A stretch of 64,000 nt of DNA from Streptomyces violaceusniger Tu 4113 (GTDB lineage: Bacteria; Actinomycetota; Actinomycetes; Streptomycetales; Streptomycetaceae): positions 3,286,001-3,350,000 of the forward strand of contig NC_015957.1 of NCBI RefSeq assembly GCF_000147815.2, written 5' to 3'. Position 1 is the first letter of the stretch. Every line of letters begins with the position of its first letter. Below are positions 26,448-34,260 of this stretch, one piece after another. The notes beneath the pieces were generated by a model. That model saw only the letters and a program-made list of their open reading frames with translations, was not told where the DNA came from and did not search any database. The position numbers and the translations under genes were made by a program.

Positions 26448-28277
26448 TCAGCGGACCCCCGGGACGGTCAGCACCGTGAGCAGCGCCGTCCCGGCGACCA
26501 GCCAGGCGACGTAGTCGCCGATATGCCCGGACTGCAGCCGCCGTACGGGCGCGAGTAGCGCGGCCGTCCCGGTGCGGACCGGCCGCCGTACCGCCAGTGT
26601 GGCCAGGGTGATGGCGAGGGCAGTGGAGAGCAGCCCGAGCAGGATCCCGGTCGCCTGCCAGTGTGGCGGCACGGAGGCCGGGACGGCCGCGGCGCGTCCG
26701 TCCAGCACCGACCGCCGGTAGCCGCCGGTGTCGGTGAACAGCGCCCCGGCCCGGCCCACCGCGGACGCGACGGCCGGGATCACCCCGACGGCCAGCGACG
26801 CGGCCAGCAGCACGGCGGGCACCGCCAGCAGCGGCACCGGGATGCGCGCGAGGCGGCGGCCGGTCTCGGGCTCCTCCTCGCCGGTGGTCTCCGGACCGCT
26901 CTCCCGCCCGTCCCGGGGCCGCCGCCCCACTCCGGCGAAGATCCGCAGCCCGGCGCGCAGCACCGCGCCCCCGGTCACCGCCGACACCAGGACGTAGAGC
27001 GCGGGCAGCCATGCGGCGGTGTGCCCCGCGGCCTCCTCGGCGACGGCCTTGCCGAGCCCGGAGCCGAACGGCGGCAGCCCGCACAGCGCCAGACCACCCA
27101 CCGCGAACAGGGCCCCGACCTCCGGCAGCTCCCGGGCCCGGCCGAACAACTCGTGCTCGTCCACCGACGCGTACCGGTCCAGCAGCACCCCGGCGCAGGC
27201 GAAGAGGGCCGCCTTCACCCCCGCGTGGCCGAGCACGTACAGCGCCGTGCCCGAGATCCCCTCGGGGGTCAGCACGGCGACGCCGATCAGGAACAGCCCG
27301 GTGTGGGAGACGGTCGAGAACGCCAGCAGCCGTTTGAGATGGCGCTGCTGCCAGCACATCACCGCCCCCAGCAGCGCCGTGAGGACGCCCAGCACCAGCA
27401 GGGCGCGGGTGAAGTCGGGGTGGGAGAGACCGCCGGGCCCGGCGAAGACCGTCCAGTAGACCCGGGCGACGCCGTAGACGCCCAGCTCCACCATCACCCC
27501 GGACAGCAGCATGCACACGGGCGTCGGGGCGACCGCGTGCGCGTCCGGCAGCCAGAAGTGGAACGGGACGGCGGCCGCCTTCACCAGCAGACCCGTCGTC
27601 ACCAGGACGAAGGCGGCGAGCACCAGCCCGTCCGGCCCGCCCGCGTCCAGCTTCCGCCCGATCTGGGCGAACCCCAGCTCCCCGGTGCGCGCGTACAGCA
27701 GCGTGATGCCCAGCAACGTGACGTAGGCGCCCAGGGAGTTCACCACCCCGAAGGCCAGCGCGCCCTGCAGCGGTTTGGGCTCCTCGACCCGGAAGCCGGT
27801 CAGCGCGTAGGCGACCACGCCCATCAGCTCGAAGAAGACGAAGGCGTTGAACAGATCGCCGGTCAGCGCGAAACCGCACATGCCCGCCTGGAACACCAGG
27901 ATCAGCGCGGGGAAGGAGCCGGTGTGACGGCGCGGCGGCTGCTCGAAGTAGCGCCAGGAGTAGACGAGGACGGCGATGACGAGCAGCGAGGCCAGCGCCG
28001 CGAGCCCGGCGCCCAGCGGATCGCCGACCAGCACGATGCCCACCGCGCCGCCGCCCACCGGCCGCCAGCCGCCCACCCACTCCACCGGATACGCCTCCGG
28101 CCCGGGATGACCGGCCCGGAACAACACCAGGAGCGCCAGTACGGCGGTGGCGGTCGCGAAGGCGCAGCCCAGAACGTCGGAGGCGAGCCGGGGCAGCCGC
28201 CGTCCGGTGGCTACCAGCACCGCCGCGCCCATCAGCGGCGCCGCCACCACCAGCGGCAGCAGTCGCGCGGTCTCCAC
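26448..28277 (-). CDS. mnhD: Mrp/Mnh antiporter subunit D (NuoM/N-like)
   Basis: A 609-aa polytopic membrane protein of the complex I proton-channel family. GTG at 28277, four bases after the stop of mnhC. Signatures are FQAGMCGFALTGDLFNAFVFFE with the conserved channel Glu, ALAFGVVNSLGAYVTLLG, and VKAAAVPFHFWLPDAHAVAPTPV with conserved Lys and Asp, all typical of MrpD/NuoN. The C-terminus carries a Glu/Arg-rich loop and extra helices. It is the last gene of the operon and, with no large MrpA present, is the only full-length channel subunit seen. Confidence 0.9.
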   Translation of the reverse strand: METARLLPLVVAAPLMGAAVLVATGRRLPRLASDVLGCAFATATAVLALLVLFRAGHPGPEAYPVEWVGGWRPVGGGAVGIVLVGDPLGAGLAALASLLVIAVLVYSWRYFEQPPRRHTGSFPALILVFQAGMCGFALTGDLFNAFVFFELMGVVAYALTGFRVEEPKPLQGALAFGVVNSLGAYVTLLGITLLYARTGELGFAQIGRKLDAGGPDGLVLAAFVLVTTGLLVKAAAVPFHFWLPDAHAVAPTPVCMLLSGVMVELGVYGVARVYWTVFAGPGGLSHPDFTRALLVLGVLTALLGAVMCWQQRHLKRLLAFSTVSHTGLFLIGVAVLTPEGISGTALYVLGHAGVKAALFACAGVLLDRYASVDEHELFGRARELPEVGALFAVGGLALCGLPPFGSGLGKAVAEEAAGHTAAWLPALYVLVSAVTGGAVLRAGLRIFAGVGRRPRDGRESGPETTGEEEPETGRRLARIPVPLLAVPAVLLAASLAVGVIPAVASAVGRAGALFTDTGGYRRSVLDGRAAAVPASVPPHWQATGILLGLLSTALAITLATLAVRRPVRTGTAALLAPVRRLQSGHIGDYVAWLVAGTALLTVLTVPGVR

Positions 28278-28281
28278 CCGG

Positions 28282-28626
28282 TCAGCCCTTCAGCTCGGAC
28301 AGGGCGTCCGGGTCGACCGTGCCATGGCGTTTGCGGAGCTGGACGACGAGCGCGAGCAGCAGCGCGGTCACGGTCGCGCCGACCACGATGTCGGTGAGGG
28401 CGAGGGCCTGGACGACCGGGTCGACCACCCGGCTGTCGGTGGGCGCGTCGGCGAAGACCGGGGCGGTGCCGCCGTCGCGGTAGCCGACGGCGAGCAGCAG
28501 CACATAGGTGGAGGACTGGGTGACCGCCAGGCATCCCACGGCATGGATCAGGTCCCGGCTGGTCACCAGCCCGTACACACCGATCAGAAAGATCCATCCG
28601 GCGACCAGGTACGGCAGGACCGTCAC
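28282..28626 (-). CDS. mnhC: Mrp/Mnh antiporter subunit C (NuoK-like)
   Basis: A 114-aa protein with three transmembrane helices (LVAGWIFLIGVYGLVTS, AVGCLAVTQSSTYVLLLAVG, LALTDIVVGATVTALLLALVV). The DPVVQALALTDIVVG motif is diagnostic of the MrpC/NuoK group. GTG at 28626 overlaps the mnhB stop by four bases (GTGA), indicating coupling. Confidence 0.9.
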   Translation of the reverse strand: MTVLPYLVAGWIFLIGVYGLVTSRDLIHAVGCLAVTQSSTYVLLLAVGYRDGGTAPVFADAPTDSRVVDPVVQALALTDIVVGATVTALLLALVVQLRKRHGTVDPDALSELKG

Positions 28627-29441
28627 GCTCGCTCCCTCTCGTCGTCTCCGTTGTCCCCGCTGTCTCCGTCGGCTCCGCTGTCCCCTGCGCCGCGCGGGCT
28701 CCCGTCGTCCGCCCCGGGCTCCTCGATCTCCACGGCCTGGTCCAGGAAGCGGGCCAGCAGGACCACGACCCCGCTGGCGACCTCCAGGCCGACGGCCGCG
28801 TTGAGCACCGGCACCGTGCCGCCCGAGGACAGGGTCGCGAAGGTGCCGAACGGCAGGACGTTGGCGAGGAACGCCGACCCGGCGAGGACGGCCGCGAGCC
28901 CGGTGATGACATAGGCCACCTCGCCCGCGGCCTCCCCGATCTCGTAGAGCGTCAGCGGCCGGACCCGCTCCAGGGCCCGGTAGTCGGCGGCGATGTAGAG
29001 CAGATGCAGCGCGGTGGCGGCGACCACCCCGCCCTGGAAGCCGCCGCCCGGGCTCAGCTGACCGTGCGCGATCACATACAGCCCCACCAGCAGGGCGAGC
29101 GGCAGCATCAGCAGCGCGAACCGGCGCACCCGGGGGTGGACCACGGCGGGCTCGGGATCCTTGCGGTGCTCGTCCCGGCCCTGGCGCAGCAGCACCACGG
29201 TGCCGAGGACGGCGGAGAAGAGGATGGTCTCCTCGCCGAGCGTGTCGAAGGCGCGCAGATCGAAGTTGACGGACGCGATGACATTGGCCGTGTGATGGCT
29301 CAAGGAGGCGTGCACGGCCCGGACGCCGTACGGGTGGTGGCCGGTGCCGAACGCCGGCAGACCGAAGCAGGCGACGGCGAACAGCACGGCGAACCCGGCG
29401 GCGCCCACCAGGAAGACCCACAGCCGGACCCGGGCGCTCAT
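28623..29441 (-). CDS. mnhB: Mrp/Mnh subunit B-like protein with MbhE-like N-terminus
   Basis: A 272-aa membrane protein. ATG at 29441 overlaps the upstream stop (ATGA). The N-terminal 95 residues (MSARVRLWVFLVGAAGFAVL ... NFDLRAFDTLGEETILFSAVLGTVVLLRQ) correspond to the MbhE/MrpA C-terminal segment. The remaining part is the MrpB domain (LLVGLYVIAHGQLSPGGGFQGGVVAA). A Gly/Asp/Ser-rich acidic tail ends the protein. The split of MrpA into separate small pieces resembles the layout of archaeal membrane-bound hydrogenase antiporter modules. Confidence 0.85.
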   Translation of the reverse strand: MSARVRLWVFLVGAAGFAVLFAVACFGLPAFGTGHHPYGVRAVHASLSHHTANVIASVNFDLRAFDTLGEETILFSAVLGTVVLLRQGRDEHRKDPEPAVVHPRVRRFALLMLPLALLVGLYVIAHGQLSPGGGFQGGVVAATALHLLYIAADYRALERVRPLTLYEIGEAAGEVAYVITGLAAVLAGSAFLANVLPFGTFATLSSGGTVPVLNAAVGLEVASGVVVLLARFLDQAVEIEEPGADDGSPRGAGDSGADGDSGDNGDDERERA

Positions 29442-29716
29442 CGCTCACCGCCCGCCCGCTTGTCCGCGCCGCCGTCCCCCGGGCGGCGCCGCACCTTGCG
29501 CACGGTCAGCAGGATCATCAGCGGCGTCACCGCGGAGCCGACGGCGAGCTGCGAGAGCGCGACGTCCGGCGCCTGGAGGAAGGTGAACAGCAGGGCCAGC
29601 GCGAGGCCGAGGAAGGACAGCACCAGCGCCTGCCGCACCGGGTCCCGATTGAGTACGGCGGCGGTGGCGGCGCCCGCGACCAGCAGCAGCGCGACGACGA
29701 TCAGCACATCGGTCAT
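29438..29716 (-). CDS. DUF4040 (MbhD/MrpA C-terminal) subunit
   Basis: A 92-aa protein, ATG at 29716. Helices LIVVALLLVAGAATAAVL and LVLSFLGLALALLFTFLQAP are followed by DVALSQLAVGSAVTPLMILL, the DUF4040 signature seen in MrpA C-termini and in MbhD. Its ends overlap both neighbours by ATGA. In most Mrp systems this sequence is part of a roughly 800-aa MrpA; here the NuoL-like part is absent. Confidence 0.85.
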   Translation of the reverse strand: MTDVLIVVALLLVAGAATAAVLNRDPVRQALVLSFLGLALALLFTFLQAPDVALSQLAVGSAVTPLMILLTVRKVRRRPGDGGADKRAGGER

Positions 29717-30147
29717 GCCGTGATGCCCCCGTTTCCGCCGCGGGCGCTGGTCACCACGCTGCCCGCGATCAGCAGTGCGCCGATCAGCAGCAGCTTCGCC
29801 ATGGCCCGGCCGGGCCCGGTCGCCACGCACAGCGGCAGCACCGTGGCGGGCACCCCCACCAGCGCCGTCCACCGCACCAGCCGCGAGTCGGGCAGGACGC
29901 CCAGAAAGCGGGCGTAGACCAGCGTTCCGGTCGGGCCGAGCACGCTGACCACCAGCGCCACATCGGTGTACGAGGTCCGGTGGAAGCCCTGCGCGGCCAG
30001 CAGCAGCACCAGCCCGGCCAGCAGCGAGGTGAGGTTCTGGCCGATCAGCCGGTCCTTGGGCGAGCCGTAGGCGATCCGCCACAGCACCGGAACGAGTGCG
30101 AGCAGCGGCACCAGCGCCGCCGCCAGCCAGCCCTCGGAGGTGCTCAC
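29713..30147 (-). CDS. Mrp subunit F-like protein, possibly fused to a degenerate subunit G
   Basis: A 144-aa protein starting at GTG 30147, overlapping the upstream stop by GTGA. Residues 15-85 (WRIAYGSPKDRLIGQNLTS, TSYTDVALVVSVLGPTGTLVYARFLG) fit MrpF, with the conserved DR and Asp. The last 55 residues are two more hydrophobic helices (WTALVGVPATVLPLCVATGPG, LLLIGALLIAGSVVTSARGG) at the position of MrpG but without its RFPDxYTRLHAA motif. The F/G fusion is inferred from position and topology. Confidence 0.72.
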   Translation of the reverse strand: MSTSEGWLAAALVPLLALVPVLWRIAYGSPKDRLIGQNLTSLLAGLVLLLAAQGFHRTSYTDVALVVSVLGPTGTLVYARFLGVLPDSRLVRWTALVGVPATVLPLCVATGPGRAMAKLLLIGALLIAGSVVTSARGGNGGITA

Positions 30148-30308
30148 CGGCCCGTCACCGCCCGGCGCCCGGCGCGGGCGAGCAGGGCGGCGGCCAGCGC
30201 GGCGGCCGAACCGACCAGGATCTCCAGGGGGTCGACGGTGCCGATCAGCACCAGCCAGATCCCGGTCAGCGCCGCCCACCACACCAGGACCTCCAGCACA
30301 CCCGTCAT
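30144..30308 (-). CDS. Short Mrp subunit E-like membrane protein, 54 aa
   Basis: The ATG at 30308 follows a strong GGAGGTGTCGA site, so the short form is probably the real start of the operon. MTGVLEVLVWWAALTGIWLV and IGTVDPLEILVGSAAALAAA match the first two helices of MrpE; the rest of the roughly 160-aa family length is absent. Overlap with the next gene by GTGA supports operon membership. Confidence 0.7.
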   Translation of the reverse strand: MTGVLEVLVWWAALTGIWLVLIGTVDPLEILVGSAAALAAALLARAGRRAVTGR

Positions 30309-30558
30309 TCGACACCTCCGCCGACAGCGCGTACCCGGACCGCCACCGCCGATTCCCCGCGGATTCCGTCCGGTCTCCTTCGGACCCCTCCTTGGACCCC
30401 TCCTTGGACCCCTCCTCGGACTCCTCTTCGCACTCCTTTTCCGGCTGCTGGAGCCTCTGGGACACCTCGCACGTTGGAACCCATGAGATCCCCTCGATCC
30501 CCTTGGCCACGCGGCCCCGGGCTCCGTTTCGCGCACGGGTCCGGGCACACTTGGAGGC
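30309..30558. other. Divergent promoter region between the mrp operon and fxsA
   Basis: About 250 bases containing promoters for both directions. A four-copy 12-bp repeat at 30382-30429 dominates it. A long minus-strand frame across this DNA gives EGSKEGSKEGSEGD-type repeats, but it has no suitable start and overlaps the mnhE ribosome site, so it was not called. Confidence 0.5.
30382..30429. repeat. 12-bp tandem repeat upstream of the mrp operon
   Basis: GGACCCCTCCTT occurs at 30382, 30394 and (ending TC) 30406, with a diverged fourth copy GGACTCCTCTTC at 30418. It lies about 75-120 bp upstream of the mnhE-like ATG, where it could affect promoter activity. Confidence 0.9.
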
Positions 30559-31164
30559 ATGATGACCGGCGCATCCCAGCAGAGCGACCCGACCCGCCCG
30601 AAGCGCTCACGCGCCCGCACCTTCGTGCCGCTGGGGATCGCCGCCTGGCTGGTTCTGGAGATCTGGCTGCTGACCCTGGTGGCGGATCTGGCCGGTGGGC
30701 TGACCGTCTTCCTGCTGCTGGTCGCGGGCGTGGTGGTGGGCGGGGCCGTGGTCAAGCGCGGTGGTCGCCGGGCGTGGCAGAGCCTGGCCGGGTCGATGCG
30801 GCCGGGCGGTGCCGAGGAGCCCTCGGTGCGGCCCGGAAGCTCCTTCACCATGCTCGGCGGGCTGCTGCTCATGGTGCCGGGGCTGATATCGGACGTGGCC
30901 GCGCTGGTGTGTCTGTTCCCGCTGACCCGGGCGCTGCTGCGGCGCCGTGCGGAGAGCGCGCTGTCGCGCCGGATGGGCTTCGTCCCCGGATCCCCGTCCG
31001 ACCCCTTCGTTCAGGCCCGTGAGGAGTGGGAGCGCCGGGGCGGGCAGGCGCGCGCGGAGCAGGGCACGGTCATCCAGGGCGAGGTGATCAAGGACGGGGA
31101 CGACCGGGACCGGGACGGCGATGGAGAGCCGGGCCCCGGGCTGCGGCCACGCGACCGGGGCTGA
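30559..31164 (+). CDS. fxsA: FxsA-family membrane protein
   Basis: A 201-aa protein. ATG at 30559 or the adjacent ATG at 30562 after TTGGAGG. Transmembrane helices are VPLGIAAWLVLEIWLLTLVAD, LTVFLLLVAGVVVGGAVVK and MLGGLLLMVPGLISDVAALVCLFP. The FxsA pattern includes ALAGxxLxxPGFxxD-like LLLMVPGLISD. E. coli FxsA overproduction prevents exclusion of phage T7; the cellular role elsewhere is unknown. The C-terminal 60 residues are Asp/Arg/Gly-rich and cytoplasmic. It converges with rbpA across a strong terminator. Confidence 0.9.
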   Translation: MMTGASQQSDPTRPKRSRARTFVPLGIAAWLVLEIWLLTLVADLAGGLTVFLLLVAGVVVGGAVVKRGGRRAWQSLAGSMRPGGAEEPSVRPGSSFTMLGGLLLMVPGLISDVAALVCLFPLTRALLRRRAESALSRRMGFVPGSPSDPFVQAREEWERRGGQARAEQGTVIQGEVIKDGDDRDRDGDGEPGPGLRPRDRG

Positions 31165-31201
31165 GCCACCGGGGCTGAGCTACCGGGGTCGTACCAACGC
31201 G

Positions 31202-31246
31202 AACAAGGGCCGGGGCCACTGCTGAGCAGTGGCCCCGGCCCTTGTT
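31202..31246. terminator. 45-bp near-perfect palindrome between fxsA and rbpA
   Basis: Arms 31202-31223 and 31225-31246 are exact reverse complements with a single central base. It ends with TTGTT on the plus strand and can fold on either strand, so it probably terminates both convergent genes. Confidence 0.9.
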
Positions 31247-31272
31247 ATCTATCTCAGTGCTGCCGCTTGGAT

Positions 31273-31647
31273 TCAGGCAGACTTACGGGTGTCCCGCGGA
31301 TGCACGGCGATGTTCATGGCGCCGGAGCGCAGGACCGCCAGCCGCTCGGCCAGCACCTCCTCGAGCTCCTCGCGGGTGCGCCGCTCCATGAGCATGTCCC
31401 AGTGCGTGCGCGCAGGCTTGCCCTTCTTCTCCTCAGGTCCGTCGCCGTCCACCAGGAGTGCCATGGCGCCGCACGCCTTGCACTCCCACTCCGGCGGGAT
31501 CTCCGCCTCTACCGAGAACGGCATCTCAAATCGATGGCCGTTCTGGCATGCGTACTCCACCGCCTGGCGCGGGGCCAGATCGATGCCGCGGTCGGTCTCG
31601 TAGCTGGTCACCACGAGTCGCGTGCCGCGGAGAGCTCGCTCACTCAT
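31273..31647 (-). CDS. rbpA: RNA polymerase-binding protein RbpA
   Basis: A 124-aa protein that binds RNA polymerase and the principal sigma factor and stabilises open complexes. ATG at 31647 after GGGAGGCACGATTC. The core has the zinc-binding-like region YACQNGHRFEMPFSVEAEIPPEWECKACG, here with Cys-His and CKAC residues retained. The C-terminal sigma-interacting helix is KKGKPARTHWDMLMERRTRE followed by ELEEVLAERLAVLR. It is an actinobacterial hallmark (S. coelicolor SCO1421, from memory). A perfect SigR-type promoter lies upstream, matching its known induction by thiol stress. Confidence 0.96.
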   Translation of the reverse strand: MSERALRGTRLVVTSYETDRGIDLAPRQAVEYACQNGHRFEMPFSVEAEIPPEWECKACGAMALLVDGDGPEEKKGKPARTHWDMLMERRTREELEEVLAERLAVLRSGAMNIAVHPRDTRKSA

Positions 31648-31708
31648 GAATCGTGCCTCCCGGGCTTGTCGCCCACAGGACAGGTGTCGCTGTCGTCGTC
31701 ATCCGGTC

Positions 31709-31734
31709 AACGTCCGGTCGGCGGTGAAGATTCC
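31709..31734 (-). promoter_or_regulatory. SigR-dependent promoter of rbpA
   Basis: On the minus strand GGAAT (31730-31734), exactly 18 bases, and GTT (31709-31711) give the SigR consensus GGAAT-N18-GTT. It lies about 60-85 bp upstream of the rbpA ATG. Control of rbpA by the thiol-oxidative stress sigma factor SigR is known in S. coelicolor. Confidence 0.85.
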
Positions 31735-31903
31735 CGTATTGGGACATGCGTCGCCCGTCGTGCCGCCCCGTTGTTCTACCCACAGGCGCCCGGTTTGTCA
31801 CATCTGCCAGCAGATGTCACCCAGCGTTTCTGGTACTTTAGCGCGCAGTAACGGTCCGCCTGGTAGGCCAAGGGCGTACACTACCGCCCCGATCGCGTCA
31901 GCC

Positions 31904-32560
31904 CTAAATCAGGTCCCGGACCTGGGGCTCGGCACCGCCGCGCGCCACGATCCCGGGGCCCGGCGCCCCGGCGGGCGCGGGGATCGCGAAGACACGCAGG
32001 AAGAACTGCGACAGCGGCCCGATGGTCAGCGCGAACAGCACTGTACCCAGCCCCACCGACCCGCCCAGGGCGAAGCCGGTGGCCAGCACCGCGAGCTCGA
32101 GCCCGGTCCGCACCAGCCGGAGCGACCATCCGGTGCGCCGGTGCAGTCCGGTCATCAGCCCGTCCCGCGGGCCCGCCCCGAACCGCGCCGAGATGTAGAG
32201 CCCGGTGGCCACGCCGCACAGCACGATCGCGAAGAGCAGCATCGGGATCCGCACCGCCAGCGCCTCCTGCTCCGGTATCAGCCACAAGGTGGCGTCCACC
32301 ATCGGCCCGATCACCATCACGTTCGACACGGTGCCCAGTCCCGGCCGCTCGCGCAGCGGGATCCACAGCAGCAGCGCGGCGAGGCCGACGACGACCGTCA
32401 CCGTGCCGATCGACAGCGAGGTGTGTTTCGCGACGCCCTGGTGGAAGGCGTCCCAGGGGTCGAGACCGACGGCGGCGCGCAACTGCAGCCCCATGGACGC
32501 GCCGTACAGGACGAGCCCCACGTAGAGCTGGACAAGGCGGCGTGGAAGGTGATCGGACAA
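31904..32560 (-). CDS. yczE: YczE/YitT-like membrane protein
   Basis: A 218-aa protein with about five transmembrane helices. A TTG start at 32560 fits AGGAGCCCGCC seven bases upstream. Typical YczE features are RLVQLYVGLVLYGASMGLQLRAAVG at the N-terminus, LDPWDAFHQGVA and FGAGPRDGLMTGLHRRTGW. The family is thought to transport small molecules, possibly linked to vitamin B6 or amino acid metabolism. It is divergent from a MocR-type regulator, the arrangement known for yczR-yczE. Confidence 0.85.
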   Translation of the reverse strand: MSDHLPRRLVQLYVGLVLYGASMGLQLRAAVGLDPWDAFHQGVAKHTSLSIGTVTVVVGLAALLLWIPLRERPGLGTVSNVMVIGPMVDATLWLIPEQEALAVRIPMLLFAIVLCGVATGLYISARFGAGPRDGLMTGLHRRTGWSLRLVRTGLELAVLATGFALGGSVGLGTVLFALTIGPLSQFFLRVFAIPAPAGAPGPGIVARGGAEPQVRDLI

Positions 32561-32578
32561 GGCGGGCTCCTGGTGTGA

Positions 32579-32632
32579 GTGGCCTGTGGCGTGTCACTCT
32601 GTGGCCTGGAACCAGTCCAGTTCTACGGCCAA
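32579..32632. promoter_or_regulatory. Candidate MocR operator between yczE and mocR
   Basis: GTGGCCTG occurs twice in direct orientation near 32579 and 32604. The second copy overlaps a hyphenated palindrome with outer arms TGGCC and GGCCA and inner GAAC/GTTC. MocR regulators typically bind paired repeats in such divergent promoters. The assignment rests on position and symmetry only. Confidence 0.4.
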
Positions 32633-32656
32633 TTTCCGAAAGGTGGACCGCTTTCG

Positions 32657-34180
32657 ATGAGTCCATGGACGTCCGCGGTCGGCGCACCCCAACTGGCCCG
32701 GCTGCTCGGGTCGCAGCACACCCGTGACGGCGTGGCCGCCGGGGCCGCGGCCTCACTGACCGGAGGCCGCCGCCTCCCCGCCTACCGCTCCCTCGCCGAC
32801 GGCGTACGGCTGCTCATCCTGGAGGGCCGGGTTCCGGTCGCGGCACGCCTCCCCGCCGAGCGCGAGCTCGCCACGGCGCTCGCGGTCAGCCGTACCACCG
32901 TCGCCGCCGCCTACGAGGCGCTGCGCGGCGAGGGGTTCCTGGAGTCCCGGCGCGGCGCCGGGAGCTGGACCGCCATGCCCGCCGGAAGCCCGCTGCCCAC
33001 CCGGGGGCTCGATCCGCTCCCGCCCGAGGCCGCGGCCTCCGTCATCGACCTCGGCTGTGCCGCGCTGCCCGCCCCCGAACCGTGGCTCACCCGCGCCATG
33101 CACGGCGCGCTGGACGAACTGCCGCCCTACGCCCGCACCCACGGCGACTACCCCGCCGGGCTGCCCGCCCTGCGCCAGGCGCTCGCCGACCGCTACACCG
33201 CGAACGGCATACCGACCATGCCCGAGCAGATCATGGTCACCACCGGCGCCATGGGGGCGGTCGCCGCCGCCTGCCGGCTGATGGTCCGGCCCGGGGAGCG
33301 GGTCGCCGTCGAATCACCCAGCTACGCCAACATCCTCCAGTTGATGCGGGAGGCGGGCGCCCGGCTGGTGCCCGTGGCCGTGGCCGACCAGCTCGGGGGC
33401 TGGGACATCCCGGCCTGGCGCCAGGTCCTCAGCGCCGCCGCGCCCCGGCTGGCCTATGTCATCGCCGACTTCCACAACCCCACCGGCGCCCTCGCCACCG
33501 AGGAGCAGCGCCGGCAGCTCGTCGACGCCGCCCGCGCCGCCGGAACGATCCTGATCGCCGACGAGACCATGACCGAGCTGCGCCTGGACGACGAGGTGAC
33601 GCTGCCCCGCCCGGTCTGCGCCTTCGACCCCGGGGGCAGCACCGTGATCACCGTCGGCTCGGCGAGCAAGTCGTTCTGGGCGGGGTTGCGCATCGGCTGG
33701 GTGCGCGCCGCGCCCGATGTCATCCGCAGCCTGGTCGCCGCCCGCGCCTACGCGGACCTGGGCACCCCCGTCATCGAACAGCTCGCCGTCGCCTGGCTGC
33801 TGAACACCGGCGGCTGGGAGGAGGCCATCGAGGTGCGCCGGGCGCTCGCCCGCGGCAACCGTGACGCGCTCGTCGACGCCGTCCGACGCCATCTGCCCGA
33901 CTGGGAGTTCACCGTCCCGCACGGCGGGCTCACCCTCTGGGCCCGTACCGGCGGCCTCTCCGGCTCGCGCATCGCGGAGGCGGGCGCCCGGCTGGGGGTC
34001 CGGGTGCCGTCGGGGCCCCGCTTCGGGGTGGACGGCGCGTTCGAGGGGTACGTACGGCTTCCGTTCACCGTCGGGGGAGCGGTCGCCGAGAAGGCCGCCA
34101 CCCGGCTGGCCGCGGCCGCCGACCTGGTGGCCTCGGGCGCCACGATCGAGGCCGAGTCGCCCCGTACGTACGTGGCCTGA
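32657..34180 (+). CDS. MocR/YczR-type GntR regulator with aminotransferase domain
   Basis: A 507-aa protein, ATG at 32657. Residues 45-110 are a GntR winged helix (YRSLADGVRLLILEGRVP, ARLPAERELATALAVSRTTVAAAYE). Residues 130-500 are a fold-type I PLP domain with the conserved IADFHNPTGALA and DE-T motifs and the PLP lysine in VGSASKSFWAGLRIGW. MocR proteins bind PLP and control a few genes, often a divergent transporter. The divergent yczE and the operator-like repeats between them suggest YczR-type control. Confidence 0.9.
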   Translation: MSPWTSAVGAPQLARLLGSQHTRDGVAAGAAASLTGGRRLPAYRSLADGVRLLILEGRVPVAARLPAERELATALAVSRTTVAAAYEALRGEGFLESRRGAGSWTAMPAGSPLPTRGLDPLPPEAAASVIDLGCAALPAPEPWLTRAMHGALDELPPYARTHGDYPAGLPALRQALADRYTANGIPTMPEQIMVTTGAMGAVAAACRLMVRPGERVAVESPSYANILQLMREAGARLVPVAVADQLGGWDIPAWRQVLSAAAPRLAYVIADFHNPTGALATEEQRRQLVDAARAAGTILIADETMTELRLDDEVTLPRPVCAFDPGGSTVITVGSASKSFWAGLRIGWVRAAPDVIRSLVAARAYADLGTPVIEQLAVAWLLNTGGWEEAIEVRRALARGNRDALVDAVRRHLPDWEFTVPHGGLTLWARTGGLSGSRIAEAGARLGVRVPSGPRFGVDGAFEGYVRLPFTVGGAVAEKAATRLAAAADLVASGATIEAESPRTYVA

Positions 34181-34260
34181 CGTGCCGGGACGTGCCCCGG
34201 CCGGATGTGCTTCGGCGGGACGTGCTTCGGCGGGTCACCCCGTCGGGCCACTCCGGCGGG

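Noticed and set aside
29713..30510. 265-codon version of the MrpF-like gene
   Set aside because: The extension crosses the E-like gene and the 12-bp repeat array; the overlap GTG at 30147 is the better start.
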